Below are positions 17,678 to 25,158 of a DNA stretch of 64,000 nucleotides, piece by piece. A program made the translations under genes and the position numbers. Numbering within the stretch: the stretch's first letter is position 1; every line of letters starts with the position of its first letter. A model generated the notes under the pieces. The model made no database searches. It was not told the origin of the DNA and saw nothing but the letters and a program-made list of their open reading frames with translations. This stretch comes from Streptococcus sp. oral taxon 058 str. F0407 (GTDB lineage Bacteria > Bacillota > Bacilli > Lactobacillales > Streptococcaceae): the NCBI RefSeq assembly GCF_000235485.1, contig NZ_JH378888.1, forward strand, positions 312,124 to 376,123, written 5' to 3'.

Positions 17678-18050
17678 AATCTCTCCTTAATCTGTAAAAT
17701 TCTTCATCTAAATCATTTCTTTTTTTGCGAAATTCCTTATCGTATTTTTCTATCTCATCTTCGAGTTTAATTCTATGTTCTCGGTATACTTGATCTGAAA
17801 AGTGTCTCAGATTTTCTATTTCTGTAAAGTACTCTCTAACATCATCAGCAGTTGAATCAAATTTCCTCAAGACTTGATACATTTTATCAACTTCTTCGGA
17901 CATCAGTTTTTCTAAATTTGCATTTCGTTCGTCTAAATCGAATACTTTGTTATCGAGTTCTTTCTTTTGTTGATAATATTGTTCTTCTAGATTAAACAGT
18001 TCTCTCTTTTTCTCTCTGATTTCCTCCCATTTTACATCTTTTCTTTCCAT
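17658..18050 (-). CDS. Coiled-coil partner protein of the putative type VII lipase operon
   Basis: A 130-aa, almost wholly helical, acidic/basic protein with heptad-like spacing over residues 5-60 and 75-125 and no membrane segment. AAGGAG lies 7 bases before the ATG, within the last codons of the lipase gene; the two overlap by 19 bases. Small helical proteins encoded just after the effector are the usual targeting partners of LXG and TslA-type type VII substrates. I see no sequence motif that proves the family. Confidence 0.5.
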   Translation of the reverse strand: MERKDVKWEEIREKKRELFNLEEQYYQQKKELDNKVFDLDERNANLEKLMSEEVDKMYQVLRKFDSTADDVREYFTEIENLRHFSDQVYREHRIKLEDEIEKYDKEFRKKRNDLDEEFYRLRRDYASTNE

Positions 18051-19288
18051 TGTCGAAACTCCTTGGCCAATTGTTTGTCTGTTGCTACTGTTTTTTCGAT
18101 GACTTCCTGTAATTGTTTATCCAAATTTTCAAATGCTTGGGCGGAAGCATTCATCTTAGTGACTGTTTGATCCGTTTCTGCCTGAAAAGTATTGATAAAC
18201 TGTGCTTGAGTGATACCTTGGCTAGCAAAAAGGGCCTCAACCTCATAGGGAGCTAATGCTGTGTAACTCGTAAAGTCGATTTTGGACCAAATTTCTTGTA
18301 ATTCTTGATTGGCTTTTTTTGCTAAGGCACTTACTTCATCAGCTCCAGTTCTGGCTGCTGTAGCCATAGATGATGATAAGATAGAACCTTGGGCTGCATC
18401 TAAGTATATTTCCTCAGAACTACTAATGCCATCTGATGACCATTTTGATTTCAAGTCCTTGTAACTAGCCATTCCTCGGAGACTGTTGGCATAAGCTCGA
18501 TAAACGCCACTAATTAAGGGGTTTCCTCCTTTACCATCAACAACTTGACCAGTTACAGGATCAAATTCCCAATCAGCAATTTTGTGACTAGAGCCATCAA
18601 GCCAGTGAATCGTATTAGGCATAGAATTTGTAGTGGTAGTATTATACCATTCTGGATGGTTGAAATCATTCCAGACTACTACGTCATCATTTTTTCTACG
18701 GTAATCTATAAACATAGAAGGGTTACTTTCAATAAATGCTTTTTCTTTTAATGAGAGAGCTCCATATTTGAACCAAGCATTAAAGGTAGTTGTAGGTATG
18801 TGATATTTAGCCCCTACTTTCAGCATATAAGCCCCTTGTGAATAGCCTGATAGTTGACTGACTTCATATCTGGGATCGTCCATAATCTCTTTTACAAATT
18901 GATCAGCAACCTTATATTGTGGAGATAAATAAGTTTGCCTTGCAATTATGGCACTATTGACATCGCGTGCAATGAAAACATTTTTATTCACTGGACTATC
19001 AGGATCCGTTCCAGCAGCAATCACGGCTACATTTTTATAATCTGGTTTGCCATTGACTATAGGAGCTACCGCCAGCCCATCAAAACCAGTTTCAGTGTCA
19101 GACTTAGTGGCAACAACACGGAATTCTTGACTATCTGAGGTGGTTATAGTGTTGGTTTCGTTTTTATTATTTGGATTATCAGTCACAAATTTCTTTTTAT
19201 TGCGTTCTGAAAACTCTTTATTAACACTATAGACCGCAAAATCTTGGTTTAAATTATTCAATTGATTATCAGTATAATTAAATACCAT
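18032..19288 (-). CDS. Putative type VII-secreted lipase toxin with N-terminal lipase and C-terminal helical domain (TslA-like)
   Basis: A 418-aa protein with no signal peptide. Residues about 50-260 resemble an alpha/beta-hydrolase: a VAVIAAGTD strand, then SGYSQGAY at 147-154 with nucleophile Ser150, candidate acids Asp201/Asp202 or Asp208, and candidate His228 or His235. Residues about 265-418 are predicted helical, like an LXG/WXG-type targeting region. Catalytic domain first and targeting domain last is the reverse of LXG toxins and matches S. aureus TslA. AGGAGAG precedes ATG 19288, and TAATG overlaps the upstream putative immunity gene. Two small helical genes follow. No type VII machinery lies in this window. 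Confidence 0.65.
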   Translation of the reverse strand: MVFNYTDNQLNNLNQDFAVYSVNKEFSERNKKKFVTDNPNNKNETNTITTSDSQEFRVVATKSDTETGFDGLAVAPIVNGKPDYKNVAVIAAGTDPDSPVNKNVFIARDVNSAIIARQTYLSPQYKVADQFVKEIMDDPRYEVSQLSGYSQGAYMLKVGAKYHIPTTTFNAWFKYGALSLKEKAFIESNPSMFIDYRRKNDDVVVWNDFNHPEWYNTTTTNSMPNTIHWLDGSSHKIADWEFDPVTGQVVDGKGGNPLISGVYRAYANSLRGMASYKDLKSKWSSDGISSSEEIYLDAAQGSILSSSMATAARTGADEVSALAKKANQELQEIWSKIDFTSYTALAPYEVEALFASQGITQAQFINTFQAETDQTVTKMNASAQAFENLDKQLQEVIEKTVATDKQLAKEFRQWKEKM

Positions 19289-19731
19289 TATTGCTCTCCT
19301 GTTTCACCATTTGAATATCGTACTAATATTGTAGATTCTGTTTTACCAATGTGTTTTTGAAGTATCGACCATTGTTGATCAATTTCTTCATTAGTATTTC
19401 CTTTCATAAGACCATCATGATTTTCTTTATAGGTTAATCTGTGATTAATTCCATAAGTAATAGTTTGACTATCATTGAACTGTACTGAAATATCACAAGA
19501 CCACGAACCCGGTTTGTCATTATAGTAAGGATCCATAATCTTAATCTCCTCAATCCCTTGGTAGGAATTCTTTAACGCATTAACCAGACTAACTTCATAT
19601 TCTCTATTTCGACGCTCTTCTTGAGACTTCCCTAACATACTAAACATAAAAACACCTCCTGCTGTGATGATTACGAGTGATAAAACGATTAGTAGCTTTT
19701 TATGACTTTTTTTGATGCTGGAATTGTTCAT
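19288..19731 (-). CDS. Membrane-anchored hypothetical protein, candidate immunity protein of the lipase operon
   Basis: A 147-aa protein with a charged N terminus, one hydrophobic helix at about 13-33 and an outward-facing soluble domain of about 110 residues with alternating strands (WSCDISVQF, TITYGINHRL). There is no lipobox, so it is a membrane-anchored rather than lipidated protein. It is first in the operon and its TAA overlaps the ATG of the lipase gene. A cell-surface inhibitor is what protection against an outward-acting lipase would need, as with lipoprotein TilA for TslA. This role is inferred. Confidence 0.55.
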   Translation of the reverse strand: MNNSSIKKSHKKLLIVLSLVIITAGGVFMFSMLGKSQEERRNREYEVSLVNALKNSYQGIEEIKIMDPYYNDKPGSWSCDISVQFNDSQTITYGINHRLTYKENHDGLMKGNTNEEIDQQWSILQKHIGKTESTILVRYSNGETGEQ

Positions 19732-19753
19732 TTAAGATTTTCTCCTTTTTCTT

Positions 19754-19759
19754 ATTATA
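19754..19759 (-). promoter_or_regulatory. -10 element of the lipase operon
   Basis: On the minus strand TATAAT (19759-19754) lies just before AAGGAG and the first ATG of the operon. The -35 region is poor (TTAAAA-like). Confidence 0.5.
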
Positions 19760-19794
19760 CAATATTTTAATTAATTTTAACGAAACAAGAAGTA

Positions 19795-19825
19795 AAAACC
19801 GATCTCATCACTGAGAATCGGTTTT
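19795..19825 (-). terminator. Terminator between clcA and the lipase operon
   Basis: AAAACCGAT (19795-19803) pairs with ATCGGTTTT (19817-19825), with a second inner CTCA/TGAG pairing. On the minus strand it ends in a T-run and can stop clcA transcripts. Confidence 0.65.
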
Positions 19826-19873
19826 CTAAATACATTAAGAAAGTATTTTACATAATTTATGTTATGCAAAATA

Positions 19874-21424
19874 CTACAACAACAAATCTTTGACTTTCCC
19901 AATTTCACTTTTTGGAATAACCAAATGAATCATATCGCCCAGATACATTCTGGTTGAGCCATTAACGGTTTGGCTTTTCCCATTATGGACTTGCGTGGTG
20001 ATGAGTACGTTGTGTGGTAAGTTGAGTTCATGGACTTGTTTACCTGCTATTTTATCTGAAACAGGGATTTCGATAAGAGTCACTTCTCCTTCGTCTGTCG
20101 CTTCTTCTGGCAGCATTTTCTCCAACATGGCTTCGTACACTGGGGCCCCCTTTAGTAAATCCATGATAATGTAAGCTACTAAGGTCACAAGTCCGAGGGG
20201 CATGAGATTTCGGATATCTCCTACCATTTCGGTTACAAGGATCATAGCTGTTAGGGGAGCCTTGGATATTGCTCCAAAGTAGCCACTCATTCCTAAAATG
20301 ATGAATATTGGAAATTGTTCCTGACTGACAAGACCAAGATTGACACAAATAACTCCAACTAGGGCACCAAGTAAGGAACCAAGAGCCAGAATAGGTAGGA
20401 AAATTCCACCAGGTAATCCACTTCCGTAACTTATCATGCTCCAAACAAAACGAATCAGAAAGTAAGCTAATAGAACTTGGAAACTAAAATCTTGCTCAGT
20501 TAGGGAAAGAACCAGCTGATTTCCACCACCAAGTATTTGTGGTAAGAAGATTCCCACTGGTATGATAAGGATAAAAGCTAAGATTGGATAATAAGCTCTA
20601 TCTAAATGGATTTTTTGACCAAGCCAGTCATAAACTTTGCTGACATTTAGTACAGCTTTCTCATAAAGAAAACCTGATAATCCGAGAAAAATACCCATGA
20701 AAAGATAAATCCAATACTGGTCTAGAGTCATGAGAGGGATATTGTCAGGCATATCCAGTACGGGTGTTAGGCCAAATATGAGTAGAGAGACAAAGTTTGC
20801 TACAATGCTGGCTGCTAGAGTGGAAACCCAGAAAAATCGTGAAAAGTGATGATAGACTTCTTCAACTACAAAGAGAAGGCCTGCTATTGGGGCGTTAAAG
20901 GCTGCAGCAAGACCAGCAGCTGCTCCACTGGCAATTAAGGAACGTTCCTCAACTGGACTGGATTTGAGCCATTTAGCAATTCCCTTACCACCAACTGCTC
21001 CAAGTTGAATACTCGGACCTTCTCGACCCAGCATGAGTCCGCTGGCAATAGCTAGAATACCTAGAATATATTTCTTCCAGAGAACACTCCACCAATTAAG
21101 CGACATGAGTCCTTTTAATTCGGCCTCAATCTGTGGGATTCCTGAGCCTTTGATATCTTTCTCCGAGCGAGTTAATTTAGCACTGAGCCAGCAGATGAGT
21201 ATGTAAAATAGAACAAGGACAAAAAGATTGCGCACTAGGTGCGCTTGATCTTGATAGAGGCCTTGTATCAGGTGGAAGCCTTTTTCGATTAAGAAACGAA
21301 AGGATCCGACGATTAGCCCGACAACTAGCCCGACGATAATTCCTCGCCCAACTTGGGATAATATGGTACTTGAGGCAAAGGCAAATTCTTTCTTAGACCG
21401 GAGTATTTCTGACTGTTCCTCCAT
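19874..21424 (-). CDS. clcA: ClC-type chloride/proton antiporter with C-terminal TrkA-C domain
   Basis: A 516-aa membrane protein with the three ClC selectivity motifs GSGIP, GREGP (gating Glu) and GGIFLP in order, and a conserved Glu in VVEEVYHH at the position of the proton glutamate of exchangers. About ten hydrophobic helices precede a soluble C-terminal TrkA-C-like domain (about 435-516). A TTG at 21439 opens the frame, but GGAGGA at 21438-21433 is best spaced for the ATG at 21424. It follows rnhB closely and may share its transcript. Confidence 0.9.
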   Translation of the reverse strand: MEEQSEILRSKKEFAFASSTILSQVGRGIIVGLVVGLIVGSFRFLIEKGFHLIQGLYQDQAHLVRNLFVLVLFYILICWLSAKLTRSEKDIKGSGIPQIEAELKGLMSLNWWSVLWKKYILGILAIASGLMLGREGPSIQLGAVGGKGIAKWLKSSPVEERSLIASGAAAGLAAAFNAPIAGLLFVVEEVYHHFSRFFWVSTLAASIVANFVSLLIFGLTPVLDMPDNIPLMTLDQYWIYLFMGIFLGLSGFLYEKAVLNVSKVYDWLGQKIHLDRAYYPILAFILIIPVGIFLPQILGGGNQLVLSLTEQDFSFQVLLAYFLIRFVWSMISYGSGLPGGIFLPILALGSLLGALVGVICVNLGLVSQEQFPIFIILGMSGYFGAISKAPLTAMILVTEMVGDIRNLMPLGLVTLVAYIIMDLLKGAPVYEAMLEKMLPEEATDEGEVTLIEIPVSDKIAGKQVHELNLPHNVLITTQVHNGKSQTVNGSTRMYLGDMIHLVIPKSEIGKVKDLLL

Positions 21425-21440
21425 AATCATTTCCTCCAAC

Positions 21441-22220
21441 TTAACTTTCTTTATTTGCTGAAACCAGTGATTTTATCGGTTCAAAACTGGTCCGATGAAT
21501 GGGAGTAACTCCTAGTTTATCAAGACCTTCTAAGTGTTTTGCTGTTCCATATCCAGCATTTGCAGCGAAATCATATCCAGGAAACTGGTTGTCATAATCC
21601 TTCATTAAACTATCCCGTGTCACTTTGGCAACTATAGAAGCGGCTGCGATAGAGAGCGACTTAGCATCTCCCTTGATAATTGCTGTTTGGGAAATTGGTA
21701 AATCAAGTTGCATGGCATCAATCAGGAGGTGTTCAGGTTGAGGACTGAGCTGGGAGATTGCTTCTTTCATGGCGAGTTTGGTCGCTTCATAGATATTGAT
21801 TTGGTCAATGACTTGATTATTCATGATTCCAATGCCGATTGCCAAGGCTTGGTCTTGAACGGCTTGAAAAATCTCCACATGTTTCTTTTTAGGGATTTTT
21901 TTGCTATCGTTAAGGCCTTTAATCTTACAATTTTTAGGTAAAATAACGGCTGCAGCGACTACAGGTCCAGCAAGAGGACCACGGCCGACCTCGTCAACGC
22001 CTGCAATTAAGGTTAATCCTTGTTTATAAAGCTCTTTTTCATAGGAAAGCATAGATTCCAAGCGAAGGTCTTCATCCAGTTCTGCCTGAATGGCTTTTTT
22101 CCGCTTGCTGATTTCCTTTTGAACTCCAGTTCGGCTATCTTTTTCCAGTTCAAGAAAAAGGGGATTGTCTAAGTCTTTGACAGTAGCAAGAAGTTCTCTG
22201 ATTTCTTTAATCGTCGTCAT
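21441..22220 (-). CDS. rnhB: Ribonuclease HII
   Basis: A 259-aa enzyme that cuts RNA in RNA-DNA hybrids and removes single ribonucleotides from DNA. The [12 protein letters not shown] motif holds the first two catalytic acids (Asp and Glu), the LLIDAM segment the third, and a later Asp is in VTRDSLM. An N-terminal helical extension of about 65 residues is usual in Firmicutes. The start overlaps the end of rbgA by 14 bases, so it is translationally coupled. Confidence 0.95.
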   Translation of the reverse strand: MTTIKEIRELLATVKDLDNPLFLELEKDSRTGVQKEISKRKKAIQAELDEDLRLESMLSYEKELYKQGLTLIAGVDEVGRGPLAGPVVAAAVILPKNCKIKGLNDSKKIPKKKHVEIFQAVQDQALAIGIGIMNNQVIDQINIYEATKLAMKEAISQLSPQPEHLLIDAMQLDLPISQTAIIKGDAKSLSIAAASIVAKVTRDSLMKDYDNQFPGYDFAANAGYGTAKHLEGLDKLGVTPIHRTSFEPIKSLVSANKES

Positions 22221-23058
22221 CGATATCGTCCAATGTATCTAAGGTATAGTTACCGAGCTTTCCATCGCGGACTTCCTTCACGAAGAGACTGTAAAAACGG
22301 TCGTAGTCGTCTCGGAAACCAAGAGCACGTGTCATATCCATGATGATTACAGGAGCTTCTTCTTCAATTTTCATTTGTTTAAAGCGTTCAGCTAGCTTAT
22401 CTGGATAATGTTCTTTGAAATAATTGAGACCAAAAATGGTCACTTCATCCATTGGAAGTAACTGGTCCTTAATAGCTCCAGTTAAGGCTAGTTTAAGTGC
22501 GATAGTATCATCTTCAAACTTAGGCCAAAGAATACCTGGTGTGTCTAAGATTTCAAGGTCTTTATTGGTTTTGAGCCATTGTTGCCCCTTGGTAACACCT
22601 GGTTTATTGCCGACAACCGCAATTTTTTTTCCAGCCAAACGATTCATCAGGGTTGATTTACCAGCGTTTGGAATTCCGATAATCATAGTCCGCAAGGTTT
22701 CAATCTTGATACCGCGTTCTTTCTGGCGTGCAATCTTATCAGCCATGAGCTTTTTCGCTGCATCAGTCACAACTTTTACAGTAACTTGCTCTTTGGAATT
22801 GATGGCCAGTGTTTGAATTCCTTGTGATTCAAAGTACTGACGCCATTCTTTGGTCATTGCTGGATCTGCAAGGTCTGCCTTGTTTAAAATCAAAAGTTTG
22901 GGTTTATCACCCACAATCTTGTTCAACATAGGGTTTTGACTAGATAAAGGTAGACGTGCATCTACCAAAATCGTCACAAAATCGACAAATTTTAAATTCT
23001 CCTGAACTTGTCGCCGAGCCTTAGACATGTGGCCCGGAAACCATTGAATAGTAGCCAT
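22207..23058 (-). CDS. rbgA: Ribosome biogenesis GTPase RbgA (YlqF)
   Basis: A 283-aa circularly permuted GTPase needed for late 50S subunit assembly. The permuted motif order is visible: LNKADLAD (G4) around 60, then GIPNAGKST (G1) near 128, then LDTPG (G3) near 173. The N-terminal IQWFPGHM is typical. It is the first gene of the rbgA-rnhB-clcA group, which reads toward the terminus. Confidence 0.95.
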   Translation of the reverse strand: MATIQWFPGHMSKARRQVQENLKFVDFVTILVDARLPLSSQNPMLNKIVGDKPKLLILNKADLADPAMTKEWRQYFESQGIQTLAINSKEQVTVKVVTDAAKKLMADKIARQKERGIKIETLRTMIIGIPNAGKSTLMNRLAGKKIAVVGNKPGVTKGQQWLKTNKDLEILDTPGILWPKFEDDTIALKLALTGAIKDQLLPMDEVTIFGLNYFKEHYPDKLAERFKQMKIEEEAPVIIMDMTRALGFRDDYDRFYSLFVKEVRDGKLGNYTLDTLDDIDDDD

Positions 23059-23167
23059 AATATTTTCCCCTTCCGACTAAAAAAACGTAATAAAACGTTT
23101 TCTTTCTCACCATCTATTCTATCATAAATTAGGTGCTTTTGCACAAGCTTTGACTAAAATAAAATCA

Positions 23168-23203
23168 CACTAACATACATAACTTAATTTATGTATGTTA
23201 GTG
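23168..23203. promoter_or_regulatory. Perfect 15-bp inverted repeat upstream of the toxin-antitoxin operon
   Basis: CACTAACATACATAA (23168-23182) and its exact reverse complement (23189-23203) are separated by 6 bases. The repeat abuts the -35 box of the toxin-antitoxin promoter. It may be an operator or a terminator-like hairpin between divergent units; there is no T-run. Confidence 0.5.
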
Positions 23204-23208
23204 TTTGC

Positions 23209-23247
23209 TTGACGTTATTTGCTGTTTGGTATATACTTTGTATATAC
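23209..23247 (+). promoter_or_regulatory. Promoter and probable operator of the toxin-antitoxin operon
   Basis: TTGACG (23209-23214) and TATACT (23232-23237) with a 17-base spacer form the promoter. The palindrome GTATATAC occurs twice, at 23229-23236 and 23240-23247, 11 bases apart, covering the -10. Binding there by the antitoxin complex would give the autoregulation usual for such operons. Confidence 0.65.
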
Positions 23248-23267
23248 GATTTCGTGGAGGTGGAGTG

Positions 23268-23483
23268 ATGAATACGGTAAAGACTCGGAAGGTGGGAAAT
23301 TCTCTCACAGTGACCATTCCTAAAAATTTGGGGATGACTGAAGGTCAAGAAATGGTTGTCTACAAAGGGATTGACGGAGTCATTGTCTTGGCTCCGAAAC
23401 TAAAAGATCCTTTTGATGGGATTGCTGATTTAAGAATGGCAAATGATTTTGAAGGAGTAAGGTCACTTGATAGCGAAATCTGA
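23268..23483 (+). CDS. Antitoxin, AbrB/MazE (PemI) family
   Basis: A 71-aa protein with an N-terminal SpoVT/AbrB swapped-hairpin DNA-binding domain (TVKTRKVGNSLTVTIPK, then GMTEGQE), and an acidic C-terminal tail that would wrap the toxin. It starts at 23268 behind GGAGGTGGAG; the longer frame from 23205 lacks a ribosome site. It overlaps the toxin gene by 17 bases. It is one of the few rightward genes to the right of dif. Confidence 0.85.
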   Translation: MNTVKTRKVGNSLTVTIPKNLGMTEGQEMVVYKGIDGVIVLAPKLKDPFDGIADLRMANDFEGVRSLDSEI

Positions 23484-23823
23484 GTATATTCCTGAAAAGC
23501 AAGATATCATTTGGCTGGACTTTGATCCATCAGTTGGTCGGGAAATTCAAAAACGGCGCCCTGCCTTGGTTGTGTCTAGGAGAGAATATGCTTTGCAAAC
23601 TGGTTTTGTGGCTGTCTGTCCTATCACCCATGGTCAGCAGCATTTAGCAGAAAAAGGCCTGCTCGTTCCTGTCTCGTTGGATAAGGTAGATGGTGCTGTC
23701 AACCCATTTCAACTGTATACCTTTGATTTTCGGATGCGCAATGCTCAAAAAATAACTAGAATGGACACTCAGTGTTTTCAGAAAGTTGTTCAACTTTACC
23801 AGTACATCTTTGGAGATGCTTAA
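23467..23823 (+). CDS. Toxin, MazF/PemK-family endoribonuclease
   Basis: A 118-aa toxin with the PemK/MazF fold signature: a DIIWLDFDPSVGREIQKRRPALVVS start, an early conserved Arg, CPITH in the middle and a DFR ... ITRMD end. Family members cut mRNA at short motifs when freed from the antitoxin. It starts at a TTG at 23467, 9 bases after AAGGAG inside the antitoxin gene; TTG may keep its synthesis low. A hairpin with a T-run follows at 23822-23856. Confidence 0.85.
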   Translation: MIAKSEYIPEKQDIIWLDFDPSVGREIQKRRPALVVSRREYALQTGFVAVCPITHGQQHLAEKGLLVPVSLDKVDGAVNPFQLYTFDFRMRNAQKITRMDTQCFQKVVQLYQYIFGDA

Positions 23824-23856
23824 ATCCTACCATGCATAGACAAGGTAGGATTTTTT
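23822..23856 (+). terminator. Intrinsic terminator of the toxin-antitoxin operon
   Basis: AAATCCTACC (23822-23831) pairs with GGTAGGATTT (23844-23853), followed by T residues. It also abuts the stop of the convergent gene to the right. Confidence 0.75.
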
Positions 23857-25035
23857 CTATATGAGCAATCTATCTAAAAATGGGTGAAGGCAATTGAGGA
23901 GAATCCCTCTAATCCAGCTTTCTTGTGCTGACGATAGATGTTTTGTCTGAAGGCATTCTTTTAGAAAATCTCGAACTTGTTCTGGAGCAATCTCAAACTC
24001 AAAGGCTTTCATCTTGTAGAAAAAGTCGACGAGTTGCTCAGACATGTAATCTTCTGAAAAGGGCACTTCTCCAGTTTTTCGATATTCTAGTAAGAGTCGA
24101 GAGAATCTGGCTTTTTCATCTGGTAAATCACGAAAATAAGAATTAAGAATCCAAGTCTGCTTTTGCTTTCTTTCAATAGGATCCTGATTTGCAATTCTCT
24201 GGTCTTTTTCAAGCTCTTTTTGATTTTGCTTTGCCTTGATGACCCGTTCTTCTCTATTTTTACCAAAAAGGATTTTCTCCCACTTTCGTTCTTCTTGGGT
24301 TAGGGTTTCTGTAAAACCGAAGTAATCTTGATAAGCTCGTTCAGCAGGCCCCATGGCTAGGATGAGATTATCTGCGTATTGCTTGGCGATTTTATCTCTT
24401 TTCTTACGTTCTTTCTCTGCCTGAATCCGTAAATTCTGCTCGTAGTCTATTTTCTCCTTACCTAGTCTGATAAGGTAGAGTTGGTCGTCGGTCTTACCAA
24501 GTAAAAAAGGTTTGATACACTTTTCCAGCACTTCTTCCATACGAGCCTTCTTCTTTGGCTCTGCCTTGGTCCAACTTCCACCTTGAAAGACTTCTAGGAA
24601 GAGCTGGTAATCTTTCTCAGGTGCAAATTGATTGCCACGATTGGCTTTGAAAACACCTTTTTCCCAAAACCAATTTAGAAGTCGTTCATCAAAATCGCTT
24701 TTATTGACCTTGATTTTTTCCTTTTTCTTGACCTTTCTAGTCAGATTTTCGAGCTTTCTGAGAAGTTTTTCTTCCTCTTCTAGTTGCTGGTCGAGACTAA
24801 TACGGTGAAAATGGCGAACACAGTCACTTCCGATAGGAAAGAGACGTTGACCTGTGACATTGTTAAAGAGTTCGTAAGCATATTTAATGGCATTTCCGCA
24901 GATACAATTGCTACGGCCAATACCATTAAAAATCAAGGAAACTTCATTCCATTCCTTGGTAGCTTGATCCCAAGTATCAGCTTTTGAAGCCTGTAACACC
25001 GCATCATGCAGGGATTTTCTAACTGGAAGTGGCAT
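23857..25035 (-). CDS. Hypothetical 392-aa protein with possible N-terminal zinc-binding domain
   Basis: I do not recognise a named family. Residues about 35-75 contain CICG, a 24-residue stretch with NNVTG, then IGSDCVRHF. This CxCG ... TG ... GxxC pattern resembles small treble-clef zinc domains seen in phage and cellular proteins. The remaining 300 residues are rich in Lys, Glu and Arg and predicted helical, with coiled-coil-like segments at about 80-110 and 205-225. The protein is likely cytosolic and possibly nucleic-acid binding. It follows rexA after a BOX element, so it may share that transcript or a DNA-repair context. Confidence 0.6.
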   Translation of the reverse strand: MPLPVRKSLHDAVLQASKADTWDQATKEWNEVSLIFNGIGRSNCICGNAIKYAYELFNNVTGQRLFPIGSDCVRHFHRISLDQQLEEEEKLLRKLENLTRKVKKKEKIKVNKSDFDERLLNWFWEKGVFKANRGNQFAPEKDYQLFLEVFQGGSWTKAEPKKKARMEEVLEKCIKPFLLGKTDDQLYLIRLGKEKIDYEQNLRIQAEKERKKRDKIAKQYADNLILAMGPAERAYQDYFGFTETLTQEERKWEKILFGKNREERVIKAKQNQKELEKDQRIANQDPIERKQKQTWILNSYFRDLPDEKARFSRLLLEYRKTGEVPFSEDYMSEQLVDFFYKMKAFEFEIAPEQVRDFLKECLQTKHLSSAQESWIRGILLNCLHPFLDRLLI

Positions 25036-25049
25036 GAGGTCTCCTTTCT

Positions 25050-25157
25050 AATACTCAATGAAAATCAAAGAGCAAACTAGGAAGCTAGCCGCAGGCTGTA
25101 CTTGAGTACGGCAAGGTGAAGCTGACGTGGTTTGAATTTGATTTTCATTGAGTATAA
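25050..25157. repeat. BOX element (boxA-boxC, no boxB)
   Basis: The 5' half starts AATACTCAATGAAAATC and continues into CTAGGAAGCTAGCCGCAGG, the boxA sequence; the 3' half contains GCTGACGTGGTTTGAA and ends TTTTCATTGAGTATA, the boxC sequence. The ends form a 19-bp inverted repeat (25051-25069 with 25137-25155). BOX elements are mobile non-autonomous repeats of pneumococcus and close relatives. It lies between rexA and the next gene. Confidence 0.9.
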
Positions 25158-25158
25158 A

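Noticed and set aside
23059-23208. CRISPR or tRNA content in gaps such as this one
   Set aside because: No regularly spaced repeats and no cloverleaf-like segment with a TTCGANNC motif were found in this or other intergenic regions of the window.
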